From Trebonia kvetii (GTDB lineage Bacteria > Actinomycetota > Actinomycetes > Streptosporangiales > Streptosporangiaceae): DNA of 64,000 nucleotides. Both the position numbers and the translations under genes were made by a program. This document shows, piece by piece, positions 1 to 8,813 of this stretch (the stretch's first letter is position 1; each line of letters begins with the position of its first letter). A model generated the notes under the pieces. The model was not told the DNA's origin. It made no database searches and was given only the letters and a program-made list of their open reading frames with translations. Where the stretch lies: positions 906,519 through 970,518 of the forward strand of contig NZ_RPFW01000001.1 in assembly GCF_007827045.1 (NCBI RefSeq), written 5' to 3'.

Positions 1-731
1 AGCCCGTACTTCGCGCCTGCCTGGAGAATCGCGGCGCGAACCGTCTCGCCCTGCTCGTAGGGCCCGGAGATCTCCACGCCCGCGTGCCCCGCCATCCCGT
101 GCCGGAGCACGAGTACCCCGGTGCCGGCGATGGTCACCCGCGCCGTGTGAAAGAACTTGATCACCGGGGTGCCGCCCTCGGCCACCTCGTCGAAGATCTC
201 GCTCGCCGACGGGCCGTCGAGCTGGAACCGGAAGTTGCGACGCCGCCCGGTGGGGTTGTCAGAGGTGTTGTTGTCCCGCTCGATCGTCACGTTCGCGCCG
301 CTCGCCTGCGCCTGGTATTCGACCCAGTTCAGCAGCGGCATGCTGCTGACGAGTTCGTAGGTCTGGTCGCCGAGGTCGTAGAGAATGCAGTCACCGATCA
401 GCTGGCCCCGGGCGTTGCAGCCGATGAACTGCTTGGCGATGCCCGGGTTGAGATTCGCGAGGCTGTTGACCCCGATGCGGTTCAGCAGGCGGAACGCGTC
501 GGGCCCTTTCACGTAGAGCTCGGGCATGTGGTGTGACTGGTCGAACAGGATGGCGCTTTCGCGCCAGGCACGCTGCTCGTCGCGCCAGTTGGAGAACTCG
601 GCCGGCACCGGCGACAGGCCTGCCCGGGCGCGGTTGTGCGGGCCGGGTGTGTCGTTGTACAGGTAGGACGCGAGGTCGGGAGTAGCGTCGATCAGGTCTT
701 GGAGTGACGTGAAACTGCCGTCAGCACCCAT
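1..731 (-). CDS. GcvT/LigM-like aminomethyltransferase family protein (3' end beyond window)
   Basis: The first 243 codons of a gene running off the left edge. The ATG at 731 has an AAAGGAA ribosome-binding site a few bases upstream. The protein contains stretches such as WRDEQRAWRESAILFD and LYVKGPDAFRLLNRIGVNSL, typical of the folate-binding GcvT fold. Family members include the glycine cleavage T protein and the tetrahydrofolate-dependent O-demethylases LigM/DesA, which take methyl groups from vanillate or syringate. Placement 63 bases downstream of a flavin monooxygenase on the same strand suggests co-transcription and favours an aromatic demethylase role. That role is inferred; the C-terminal part that could separate subfamilies is missing. 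Confidence 0.75.
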   Translation of the reverse strand, partial: MGADGSFTSLQDLIDATPDLASYLYNDTPGPHNRARAGLSPVPAEFSNWRDEQRAWRESAILFDQSHHMPELYVKGPDAFRLLNRIGVNSLANLNPGIAKQFIGCNARGQLIGDCILYDLGDQTYELVSSMPLLNWVEYQAQASGANVTIERDNNTSDNPTGRRRNFRFQLDGPSASEIFDEVAEGGTPVIKFFHTARVTIAGTGVLVLRHGMAGHAGVEISGPYEQGETVRAAILQAGAKYG

Positions 732-794
732 AGGGAAATTCCTTTCTGTCAGATTGCCGGCCGGTCAGCGGCGGCACACTGGCGATGAGCTGTG

Positions 795-2003
795 TCAGTC
801 CGCGGCGCCCGCGTCCGCGGCTCCCGGGTCGTAGGCGTAGATCCACTCGCCTGCGGTGAGCGGGTCGGCGGCTGCCAGCGACTGGTCCCTGGCCTCCTGT
901 TCCGGTCCGTCCGGCAGGTGGTTTACGTGGGCGCGGGCGTGGCTGACCTGCTGCAGTCGAGTGGTACGCGCTATGCGAAGGGACTCATACCGCTGCAGCG
1001 CCTGAGGCGGCGCCTGCGTGTCCTCCGCAAGACAGCGGGCCAGGACCGCCGCGTCTTCCACCGCCTGGGCGGCGCCCTGGGCGAAGAAGGGAAACATCGG
1101 GTGGGCGGCGTCGCCCAGCAGGGTAACCGGGCCGTGGCTCCAGCGCGCGAGAGGGGCGCGGTCGAGCAGTGCCCACCGCCCCGGCGTGCCCGCCTGCCGG
1201 ATAAGGTCCCGCAGTCGCTCATCCCAGCCCGCGAACTCGGCGAGGAACTCCTCCACGGTCGCGGTGGCGCTCCACGACTCAGTCGTGTAGTCGCCAGCGG
1301 GGGCGAACGCCACCAGGTTGACCGCGGCCTCGCCGGAAACCGGGTAGTGCACGAGATGATGACCAGGCCCGATCCACAGCGTCTGGGCGCGGCGGCGGGC
1401 GAATTCCGGAGCCCGGCCGACTGGCACGATGGCGCGGAACGCGCAGATTCCGGAGTACGTTGCCGGCGAGGGAACGGTCACCGCGCCGCGCACTACCGAG
1501 TGCACGCCGTCGGCTCCGATGACTACGTCTGCTTCTACCGAGGTTCCGTCGGCGAACCACAGCATGACGGAATCGCCACGGACCGAGATACCGGTGCAAC
1601 GCCTGCCCAGCTGGACCGTCCCCGCCGGGACGGCGGAGGCGATCGCGCTGTGCAGGTCGGCTCGGTGAGCGGTATAGGTGCGCTCCCCGTAGAGCCGCTC
1701 GCACGAGCTCGCGAGATCCTCTGACGACAGTACCCGCCCGTCCTCCCACCGGCGGAACTCCCAGCCCACGTCAAGCGGCACGGCATGGCTGGCCAGTTTG
1801 CCCATGACGCCAAGGCGCCTTAGCAGTCGCACGACGTTGGGTGCGAGCACCAGTCCGGCGCCCACCTCCTTCAGCGCTGACGCCTGTTCGTAGACAACGG
1901 CCGGCAAGCCCGCCAGGTGCAGGAAGGCAGCCACGGCGAGACCACCGATGCCGCCGCCCACGATTGCCAGACGGGGTGCTGCACCCGGGGAGGAGGAAAC
2001 CAT
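795..2003 (-). CDS. FAD-dependent monooxygenase, salicylate hydroxylase-like
   Basis: A 402-residue single-component flavoprotein hydroxylase. The N-terminal Rossmann motif GGGIGG lies at about residues 16-21, the central DG motif (VIGADGVHS) near residue 165, and the GD flavin motif (LLGDAAHPMFPFFAQG) near residue 295. These three in order define the group A aromatic hydroxylases such as salicylate 1-monooxygenase and 6-hydroxynicotinate 3-monooxygenase. The enzyme would use NAD(P)H and O2 to hydroxylate or decarboxylatively hydroxylate an aromatic acid in the cytoplasm; the substrate cannot be read from sequence. It precedes the LigM-like gene on the same strand and diverges from an IclR gene across a shared 184-base promoter region. 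AAGGAG precedes the ATG. Confidence 0.88.
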   Translation of the reverse strand: MVSSSPGAAPRLAIVGGGIGGLAVAAFLHLAGLPAVVYEQASALKEVGAGLVLAPNVVRLLRRLGVMGKLASHAVPLDVGWEFRRWEDGRVLSSEDLASSCERLYGERTYTAHRADLHSAIASAVPAGTVQLGRRCTGISVRGDSVMLWFADGTSVEADVVIGADGVHSVVRGAVTVPSPATYSGICAFRAIVPVGRAPEFARRRAQTLWIGPGHHLVHYPVSGEAAVNLVAFAPAGDYTTESWSATATVEEFLAEFAGWDERLRDLIRQAGTPGRWALLDRAPLARWSHGPVTLLGDAAHPMFPFFAQGAAQAVEDAAVLARCLAEDTQAPPQALQRYESLRIARTTRLQQVSHARAHVNHLPDGPEQEARDQSLAAADPLTAGEWIYAYDPGAADAGAAD

Positions 2004-2116
2004 GGCGGAGCGAACTCCTTGCGGCGATTTCAGGGAAGAGGCAGCGGGCCTGCCGGGCCATCAGCTGCCGACAACCACCATGATGTGGGTAAACGTCGAG
2101 GCAGGGAAGGCATACA

Positions 2117-2129
2117 TTCATTCAATGAA
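2117..2129. promoter_or_regulatory. Perfect inverted repeat in IclR/monooxygenase divergent promoter
   Basis: TTCATT-C-AATGAA, 6-bp arms about one central base, in the 184-base gap between the divergent monooxygenase (start 2003) and IclR gene (start 2188). It is one of the few AT-rich stretches locally. Position and symmetry suit an operator for the adjacent IclR regulator; this is inference. Confidence 0.45.
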
Positions 2130-2187
2130 CGAGATCAGGGTTCCGAGGGCGGCACCGTGCCACCGGGGACGGAACATGTGAGCAGCC

Positions 2188-3000
2188 ATGCCGCGGACCA
2201 GTGAACCGGGACGGAGTGTCAGCTCGCGGCTTCTGGCGGTTCTGTTCGCCTTCGGGCCGGGGCACTCCCGGCTTACCCTCGCCGACCTGGGCAGGCAGAC
2301 GGGAATGCCGCAAGCCACCGTGCGCAGGCTTGCTCTGGAGTTGGTGGCGGCAGGGGCACTGGACATGGCCCCTGACGGGACCCTCACCGTGGGCACGCGG
2401 CTGTGGCAGCTCGGCACTCTCGCCCCGCTCACTGAGCCGCTGCGCACGGTCGCCCTGCCATTCATGGAAGACCTCTATACGGCCCTTCACCAGCACGTTC
2501 AGCTCGCGGTGCTCGACGGCCACGAGGCGGTCGTCGTCGAGCGGCTCTCCACACCCGGTGCTGTCGGACTGGTCTCCTCGGTGGGCGGGCGGCTGCCGCT
2601 GCACAGCTCGGCCGTGGGCAAGATACTGCTTGCCCACGGTGACAACGCACTGTTCGACGCCGTAGCTAGCTGCGGCCTCACCCAGTTCACGGCCCATACC
2701 ATCGCTGACCCGGCCCGGCTTCGCCGCGAGCTCGGCGACTGCCGACGAACTGGCACAGCGATGGTGCGCGAGGAGCTGACTTTGCTGGCCGACTCGGTCG
2801 CGACCCGGATCATGGACGCCGACGGGCACGTGCTTGGCGCCTTGTCGGTGGTTGTCCGGTCAGGCTCTGTGGCGCTGCAGACGGCGATCCCGAGCGTCGT
2901 GGCCTCTGGACTCGGCATATCCAGGCGGCTTGGGTGGAAGCCGGAAGTCGGAGTCCGGCCTCCGGGCACGGCCTGCCGAAGCCAGGTGATTCTGCCTTGA
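2188..3000 (+). CDS. IclR family transcriptional regulator
   Basis: A 270-residue protein with the IclR layout. A winged helix-turn-helix occupies about residues 12-70 (LTLADLGRQTGMPQATVRRL is the HTH core). The effector-binding domain covers about 80-245, with the typical LPLHSSAVGKILLA segment. IclR proteins bind small organic acids and control divergent aromatic or acid catabolism genes. The gene is divergent from the salicylate-hydroxylase-like enzyme, its most likely target. A loosely conserved 25-residue tail follows the domain. The ATG at 2188 has only a weak Shine-Dalgarno sequence, so the start is slightly uncertain. Confidence 0.9.
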   Translation: MPRTSEPGRSVSSRLLAVLFAFGPGHSRLTLADLGRQTGMPQATVRRLALELVAAGALDMAPDGTLTVGTRLWQLGTLAPLTEPLRTVALPFMEDLYTALHQHVQLAVLDGHEAVVVERLSTPGAVGLVSSVGGRLPLHSSAVGKILLAHGDNALFDAVASCGLTQFTAHTIADPARLRRELGDCRRTGTAMVREELTLLADSVATRIMDADGHVLGALSVVVRSGSVALQTAIPSVVASGLGISRRLGWKPEVGVRPPGTACRSQVILP

Positions 3001-3224
3001 GGACGATGATCGCGAACCGACTACGCAATATCGTGACGAGCAGTTGGAGCCGTGGCCGCTTCGAGCGACCGTAATAGACTGCGGCGACCCGGCGACGCCG
3101 TGCCCTCTCTGCGGGAACGAGCCCAGGTCACGGGCGGGGCAAGCCACCTCCGGCCCGCCCGCCCGCAACGAGACCGTCCACCGCCTCGCCCACCCCGCGG
3201 CAAGGTCCAGGCCCGGCTCCCCAA

Positions 3225-3401
3225 TTACCAGACACAGGCGGAACCGCCGCCAGATCCGCTGCGTGTCTCAACATTCTCCCCGTCGGGCAGGGCGAAGACC
3301 AGATCACCGAACAATTCGGCTGACGCCCGGAAGGCGTCCTCAGTCGATCCGGCCGGGAGGCTCCCTACCAGGAGCAGGTCACTGGATACTCGCGGCGCCA
3401 T
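3225..3401 (-). pseudogene. Truncated N-terminus of a MetE/UroD-like TIM-barrel protein
   Basis: A 58-codon frame opens at an ATG (3401) with a good GGAGG site. Its first 42 residues, including LLLVGSLPAGSTEDAFR and LFGDLVFALPDGE, match the conserved start of actinobacterial cobalamin-independent methionine-synthase-like proteins, normally about 350 residues. After PDGE the similarity stops, and a low-complexity tail ends at 3225. I read this as the surviving 5' end of a gene whose body was lost. A short expressed peptide is possible because the translation start is intact. The family assignment rests on recall of the LPDGE signature. Confidence 0.6.
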
Positions 3402-3519
3402 CGCCGCCTCCTTCCTCGCGAAGCACAATCGTGGTTCCTGCACTATGGCCCGGCAGGCTCCCGTCCCACTGTCGACACTTGCCGGGACCTGTGAGTCCGG
3501 CCATCCCCTCCGGCCGGCA

Positions 3520-4599
3520 TCAGGCCGTGGTCGCATTCCGTTCTTTCAGCACCGGGATCACCTCGCGGGCGAACAGGCGCGCCTCGTCACGGGAGAAGGT
3601 CTCGACTAGCAGCCGACGTGCGCCGGTCTCGTCGATGGCCTGCTGGAGGGCGCCTGCGATCTGGCCGGGGGTGCCGGAGACGGCGATGGCTGGCCGGTTC
3701 TTCGTGGCGGCACCGCTGTCGACGTGGAACTCGCCGTCAGTCTCCGGGACGGCCCGCCGGCCGCCGGCGCTGTACAGCGAGAGGAACTGTCCGAAAGCAC
3801 GGGCCAGCCTGCCAAGGTTTTGCTCCGCCTGGTCTTCGGTCTCGCCGATCGCCACGAAGCGCTCGAGCATCATGTTCGCACCCGAGCGGACGTACCCGCT
3901 CTTGGCAGCGACCTTGACGTAGTCCTCTAGCGCGTCCCGATGCTCGGCGTTGCTGCCGAAGTTGCGCATCACGTTCCAGCCGCGCTCGGCGGCGAGCCGC
4001 ATCGTGGCCTGGCTCGCCCCGCCCAGCCACACGGGCAGCCGGTCCTGCAGCGGGCGCGTCGCGATCGTGGTGGGGCGTTCGACCGGGTAGAACTCCCCGT
4101 CGAAGGTGAAGTCCCGCTCGGTCAGCGCAAGGTTCACCACCTCGAGGGCCTCCAGCCAGGCCCGCCGCAGGTCGTCGTCGCTCACGTTCCGGCCCATGGC
4201 GACCTGGGCCTCCCCCGGGATCCCGCGGCCCAGGCCCAGTTCGAACCGGCCGCCGCTGAGCAGGTCGAGCGTCCCGGCCTCCTCCGCCACCCTGAGCGGA
4301 CTGTATAGCGGCAGGACGGTCACCGCGGTGCCCAGCCGGATCCGGCTTGTCTTCACTGCGGCGGCGGCCAGCAGCAGGTGCGGAGACGGGCACGTCATCA
4401 GCGGGGCGTGGTGCTCGGTGACCGTGACCCCGTCGAAGCCCAGTTCCTCCGCAAGAACCGCGAACTCCACGAAGTCGTTCACCTGGCGCTGCTGCCAGCG
4501 CGGCTGGTGGACGTCTGGGTCGCTATCACCCGAGTGCAAGCCGACGCCGTAGGTATGGACGAACTTGAGTGTGCCGGTCTCGTCGCTGAGCGCGCCCAT
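3520..4599 (-). CDS. LLM-class flavin-dependent oxidoreductase
   Basis: A 359-residue bacterial-luciferase-like TIM barrel. Typical segments are the N-terminal ELGFDGVTVTEHH, the LGTAVTVLPLYSPLRVAEE strand-loop, GGRFELGLGRG, and a C-terminal GTPGQIAGALQ region. Family members use reduced FMN (or F420) for oxygenation or dehydrogenation; YPVERPTT resembles the alkanal-monooxygenase-like branch. GGAGG lies about 10 bases before the ATG. It is transcribed away from the AraC-type gene upstream (48-base gap), which may have controlled it. Substrate unknown; context suggests a catabolic oxygenase. Confidence 0.88.
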   Translation of the reverse strand: MGALSDETGTLKFVHTYGVGLHSGDSDPDVHQPRWQQRQVNDFVEFAVLAEELGFDGVTVTEHHAPLMTCPSPHLLLAAAAVKTSRIRLGTAVTVLPLYSPLRVAEEAGTLDLLSGGRFELGLGRGIPGEAQVAMGRNVSDDDLRRAWLEALEVVNLALTERDFTFDGEFYPVERPTTIATRPLQDRLPVWLGGASQATMRLAAERGWNVMRNFGSNAEHRDALEDYVKVAAKSGYVRSGANMMLERFVAIGETEDQAEQNLGRLARAFGQFLSLYSAGGRRAVPETDGEFHVDSGAATKNRPAIAVSGTPGQIAGALQQAIDETGARRLLVETFSRDEARLFAREVIPVLKERNATTA

Positions 4600-4647
4600 G
4601 GGGTCCGACCTCCGATACGAGGTGTCCGTCCCCTCGCACGGAACACG

Positions 4648-5651
4648 CTAGAACAGCAAGGGCGCTTTGCCGATCCGCTGAGCGACCTGCCGATCCACAA
4701 TGCGACCTAAATTCCGTGCGGGACCGGGCCGTGCCGCGCGCAGCGTCATCGAGGGTGCCACCCCGTAACGCTCCTGGTACGCGCCGGCGAAGCGCGGCAC
4801 GTGAGTGAAACCCCAGCGGAACGCGATCTCCGCGACCGTGCCGCCCGCGCCAACGACCAGGTCGTTGTGGGCCCGGCCAAGCCGAATCCACTTGACATAC
4901 TCCCGCGGCGAGACGCCTACGTACTCCCGGAAGTTCCGCTGCAGTGCCCGCGGCCCCTGGCCTGCGACGGCGGCGAGTCGCGCCAGCGACAGATCCCCGG
5001 CAGGCTCGCGTTCCACGAGATCGAGCACCCTCCTCACGGATGGCGGACGTGTGGCGTCCGATCGTCGGCGTGCGAGCCGCTCGGAGTAGTTGTGCGGCTG
5101 CGCCAGCAGGAGCCCGGTCATCAGGAAGTCCGACCATGGGCTGATCTCCGCGCCGGCCGCGGTGAGACCCGAGGGCTCGTCAAGGTCGCCGATAAGGAGC
5201 CGGATCATCCCCGCCCAGGAGGCTACGGCAGGGGCGGTCAGGTCCATCTCCATCCGAAACCGGATCGGACCTGTGACAGGCCCGCTTGCACCCGCTCGAG
5301 ATGCCGCTCAAGTGCGGAGCGCTCGATCCGGACATGCAGCTGGCCGTACCCGTCGCTGAGGTGCATGGTCGGCATCATCTGCGGCGAGATGACCCCTGCC
5401 CGCCGAGCGGAGAGCACGACCTGCTCCTCGTGGGTCTCGATACCGTTGGCGCCCTCGAGCGCGAAGTTGACGTCGTAGTACGACACCTGAGCGCGTGCCT
5501 GCTGAACCGCCTCCATGGGATCTCCGTTCACTCTGACCGCCGCCCGGGTGGACGCGAGGGTCGCTGTAGCAGCGTAGGCAGTCACCAACCCTTCGTTCGG
5601 ATGAAAAGCACATGAGCCAGAACGGAGGGTTGCTTCGCGCGATAGCCCCAC
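4648..5651 (-). pseudogene. AraC family regulator, frameshifted
   Basis: Two frames together make one AraC protein. The upstream frame (5651 to 5238) carries the cupin-like sensing domain, ending HVRIERSALERHLERV. The downstream frame (from about 5270 to 4648) continues with GPIRFRMEMDLTAP, then LLTGLLLAQPHNYSE and a double helix-turn-helix (LARLAAVAGQGPRALQRNF; AEIAFRWGFTHVPRFAGAY). The two halves join only if the reading frame shifts once between about 5285 and 5262. The N-terminus is also short for the family, and the ATG at 5517 may be the original start. Either the gene is dead or the read has an indel. It lies between the LLM oxidoreductase and the aldolase. Confidence 0.75.
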
Positions 5652-5674
5652 CGGCTTGTGCCTCTCGCGGCCTT

Positions 5675-6694
5675 TCAGGCTGGGTGGCGTCCTGTCATGA
5701 ATTCGCTGTCCGGGTCGGCGCTGACCGGGAGGCCGGCCGCTTGCAGGCCCGCGCGCAGCGATTTCATGAGGCGGTCAGGGACGCGCATCGCCGGGGCGCG
5801 CAGCGGGCCGCCGTTGTAGCCTGCCAGCCAGTCCTGGTACTTCCACATGGTCCGGTTCAGCACCGCCGTGCCGCCCATGTATGCCTGCGCGGCGGCGCCG
5901 GCCGCCAGCCGGGCCGGCTGCACCTGCCAGAAGCGGTCCATCGCCTCAGCCCAATGCCCGGTGCGGGCCAGCTCGAAGGTGCGCGGATACCAGTCGCTCA
6001 TCCACTGCGTGTTGCTGGTCCCGGAGAACTGCAGGTCCATCACGCTCATCAGCGGGATCGCGTCGGCCTCGATGGGGCAGCTGATTACCACCTCGTCACG
6101 GAAATGGTGATACATCTCGCACACGCCCGCCACCAGCGGGAACCCCTGCTCGGCCTTGATGGCGACGATATTGGGGATCGTGTCAAGGACGTGCCGGACG
6201 AAGGGGACCGGCATGCCCGCGGGATGCACGCGCTCGAAGCCCCACGATGGCAGCGCGAAGAGCATCACGCCGAGGCTGGTCGAATCGCAGACGGCGCGGG
6301 TCCAGTCGTAGATCTCCTGCTGGGCGGTTGGCCAGAACTGCGGCGGGTAGGCCAGCAGCACTAGGTCGGCGCCCTCGCGCTCGGCTAGCCGCAGCGCCTC
6401 GATGTTGTCGTCGAGCGTCCCGAAGGCGGCGTGCGCGAACAGGCGCAGCCGACCCGCGGCCGTCTCGCGGGCGACCGCCGTGAACCGGCCGGCCTCCTCC
6501 GGCGTGATCGCGGTCTCGGTCATTAGCAGCGTGTAGCTGAACCCGTGCTCGACGGCCCGCTCGATGTCGTGCCGGATCGCGTCCTCGTTGAGCTGCTTGA
6601 GGTCGGCGGTGAACGTCGGAATCGTCACCGCCGAGCACCCGGTCAGGTATTCCCTGGCCCAGGCACGCCCCTCATGCTTCGCGTAGTCGGCCAT
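5675..6694 (-). CDS. DapA/NAL-superfamily aldolase-like protein
   Basis: A 339-residue class I aldolase fold of the dihydrodipicolinate synthase/N-acetylneuraminate lyase group. The Schiff-base lysine is K180 in NIVAIKAEQG. The strand that normally carries the catalytic tyrosine (Y-N-x-P) reads LFALPSW, with Phe146 at that position, so a true DapA reaction is unlikely. The superfamily also holds hydratase-aldolases that cut aromatic side chains. It is the last gene of a four-gene same-strand operon (10360 down to 5675), 12 bases after an ornithine-cyclodeaminase-like gene. Retro-aldol or hydratase-aldolase activity on a catabolite is inferred from context. Confidence 0.82.
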   Translation of the reverse strand: MADYAKHEGRAWAREYLTGCSAVTIPTFTADLKQLNEDAIRHDIERAVEHGFSYTLLMTETAITPEEAGRFTAVARETAAGRLRLFAHAAFGTLDDNIEALRLAEREGADLVLLAYPPQFWPTAQQEIYDWTRAVCDSTSLGVMLFALPSWGFERVHPAGMPVPFVRHVLDTIPNIVAIKAEQGFPLVAGVCEMYHHFRDEVVISCPIEADAIPLMSVMDLQFSGTSNTQWMSDWYPRTFELARTGHWAEAMDRFWQVQPARLAAGAAAQAYMGGTAVLNRTMWKYQDWLAGYNGGPLRAPAMRVPDRLMKSLRAGLQAAGLPVSADPDSEFMTGRHPA

Positions 6695-6706
6695 GCCGCC
6701 CTCCTC

Positions 6707-7705
6707 CTAGTGCTTGGTGTCGAACTCGATTGGCAAGGGGATCGCAACTCCCGCTTCCAGCGCCCCGCGCACGATGACCTCGGCGACGACGACGTCCTGC
6801 AGGCCGCTGCCGACGGACTTGAACAGCCGTCGCGGTGCGTGCGGCAGCCGCTCGTCCAGGCCCCCGCTGACCAGCTCATGCAGCGGGAACGTCCGGTCAC
6901 GGAAAGCGATGCCGGCTCGGGCCGCGGCGAGCATGTCGCCGGTCCGTTCGGCGACTTCGTCGACCTCGTCGCATACGATCAGGTCGCACGCCTCGACCAC
7001 GCTCACGTCGATCTCGCGCTGCGCGGGGACAGTTGACCCGATCGAGACGACCGTCGCTTCCTGAGCCAGCCAGTTCCCGTACAAGATGGGCTGCTCTCCG
7101 CGCGACCGCGCCGCGGCGAGCACGACCGATGCCTGTTTGACGGCGTCGCCGGCATCCGCCACGGCTTCCGCCCGGCAGCCCAGATCCCGCGCGGCAGCGG
7201 CGGCGAACGCCTCGCGCCGCTCTCGCGTCGGGCTCGACACGACAAGGTGCTCGATCGGCCGTACGGCCGCGAACGAGCGCACGTGCATGGTCGCCTCCAG
7301 CCCGCTGCCGAGCACCGCGAGCCGCACCGGCCCGGGCGGCGCCAGCCGGTCCAGTGCCGCCGCCGAGGTCGCCGCGGTCCGGAACGCCGTGACCTCATGG
7401 CCGTCCACGAACCCGGCGATGCGGCTGGTCTGGCGATCCCACAAGACGATCACGTACTCGGCACCCGGCTCTGGCGCCGATGGAGCCATGGCCATCAGCT
7501 TGGCGCCGAAGTAGCGTCCACCAGCGGGGAGCGCCGGCAGCACGCGCAGCCACGCGCCCTCGTCGTGCGCCACCGTGCGCGGCGGCGTCGCCCCCGGCGA
7601 CGGCGGTGCGGCGTAGGCGGCCGTGACCGCCTGGATCGCCTCGCGCCACGAAAACACACTGGCCGCGGCCGACGACGACACGAAGAACGGCGCGCTGTCT
7701 GTCAT
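6707..7705 (-). CDS. Ornithine cyclodeaminase/mu-crystallin family protein
   Basis: 332 residues from the ATG at 7705. A longer frame to 7837 exists but would run into the upstream hydrolase, so the shorter start is chosen. The dinucleotide motif is LAVLGSGLEATMHV, with the following FAAVRPIEHLVVSS typical of the family. N-terminal GGRYFGAKLMAMAP and WDRQTSRIAGFVDG match the substrate-domain core. Members are NAD(P)-dependent cyclodeaminases, imine reductases or amino-acid dehydrogenases. The gene sits 20 bases after the hydrolase stop and 13 before the aldolase start. In this operon it may process a nitrogen-containing intermediate or ketimine; that is inference. Confidence 0.85.
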   Translation of the reverse strand: MTDSAPFFVSSSAAASVFSWREAIQAVTAAYAAPPSPGATPPRTVAHDEGAWLRVLPALPAGGRYFGAKLMAMAPSAPEPGAEYVIVLWDRQTSRIAGFVDGHEVTAFRTAATSAAALDRLAPPGPVRLAVLGSGLEATMHVRSFAAVRPIEHLVVSSPTRERREAFAAAAARDLGCRAEAVADAGDAVKQASVVLAAARSRGEQPILYGNWLAQEATVVSIGSTVPAQREIDVSVVEACDLIVCDEVDEVAERTGDMLAAARAGIAFRDRTFPLHELVSGGLDERLPHAPRRLFKSVGSGLQDVVVAEVIVRGALEAGVAIPLPIEFDTKH

Positions 7706-7724
7706 CGGCGGTTCCGTTTCGGCC

Positions 7725-8813
7725 TCATGGGCACCCTCTTTCCAGGCTGAGCACCTCGGCGAGCCAGTCGCCGACAAGGGCATCGCGCTCGTCAGCGTGG
7801 TTGTAGATGGTGTGCTCACCGTCGGGCCACGACTCAAGGCGGCCGCGGGCGGAGGCGCCGGCGAAGGCCTGAGCCTGCCCGCGGTCGACTAGCGGGTCGG
7901 CTCCGCCGTGCAAGACGAGGACCGGGCAGCCGATCGCCTGCCGTGACGGGTCGAAGTGCAACTGGCGCAGAGTCGCGGCGAGGGTGTCGCTGTCCCTGGT
8001 GCCGAACGCGGCGTCCATCTGCTCTCGCGCGGTACGGAACTCCGGTACCGCCGGCGCCGGCGGGGCGCCGTTGACGACGCACGCCGCGACCCGTGAGTCC
8101 TGGGCCGCCAGCAGCGCGGCGAACAGCCCGCCGAAGCTGTTGCCCATGACGCCGACCGGACCCGGCAGCGTGGCGTCGCCGGTGACGGCGTCGACGAAGC
8201 GGGCAAAGCCGTCGGCGGTCCGCCCGTCCATGTACAGCCCGTGGTCCAGCCGCGGCTCGCCCTGCCCCGGCCCCTCGGCGAGCAGGCACGCCAGCCCGCG
8301 GGCGGTGAGTGCGTCGGCCGTGCGGAGGTAGGCGGCGCCCCAGCCGCTGAGGCCGCCCCACACGATGACGGTGCCCGCGGGCGGCCGGCCGGCGGGCCGG
8401 CGCAGCCACCCGGCGAGCAGCCCGCCGGCGTACCGGGCCGTTATGCGCCGCATGCCGTCGATGGCTGCCACGAAGCTCACCGTCTCGGTGTAGCGCCGGT
8501 AGAGCACCCGCTTGCGTTCGGTGTCCTGGTTATCGGCCATATGAGCGAACAAGGCGGCCCCGACCGCCCAGCGAGCCTGGGTGACCGCGGTCAGCCGGTG
8601 CCCGGCGGCCAGCGCGCGGCGGGCCTTGGCCAGCCGGGCGCCGGCCAGCGCCGCGGCGGCGTCGGCCCAGTCCTCGCCGGCCGCGGTGCGCGCGTGCAGT
8701 GCCCGGGCGTCGGCGGCGTTCATGCCGCAGTCGGTGAGCCGGGTCAGCGGCATCGCCCGGTGCCGGGCGGCGACCGCGGGATCCAGGACCGGCGCGTCCG
8801 CGGGCAGGGTCAT
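7725..8813 (-). CDS. Alpha/beta hydrolase, DUF1100/C-C hydrolase type
   Basis: A 362-residue hydrolase with a long alpha-helical N-terminal cap (residues 1-130), then the catalytic fold. TVIVWGGLSGWG is the oxyanion strand, the nucleophile is Ser226 in GVMGNSFGG, the acid is probably Asp in LHGGADPLVD, and the histidine lies in DGEHTIYNHADE. This architecture matches the 2,6-dihydroxypseudooxynicotine hydrolase/FrsA-like group, where the cap covers a C-C or ester substrate. The start codon overlaps the stop of the upstream hydroxylase (ATGA at 8810-8813), implying coupled translation. Partnership with a ring hydroxylase suggests C-C bond cleavage of an aromatic or pyridine ketone; substrate unproven. 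Confidence 0.83.
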   Translation of the reverse strand: MTLPADAPVLDPAVAARHRAMPLTRLTDCGMNAADARALHARTAAGEDWADAAAALAGARLAKARRALAAGHRLTAVTQARWAVGAALFAHMADNQDTERKRVLYRRYTETVSFVAAIDGMRRITARYAGGLLAGWLRRPAGRPPAGTVIVWGGLSGWGAAYLRTADALTARGLACLLAEGPGQGEPRLDHGLYMDGRTADGFARFVDAVTGDATLPGPVGVMGNSFGGLFAALLAAQDSRVAACVVNGAPPAPAVPEFRTAREQMDAAFGTRDSDTLAATLRQLHFDPSRQAIGCPVLVLHGGADPLVDRGQAQAFAGASARGRLESWPDGEHTIYNHADERDALVGDWLAEVLSLERGCP

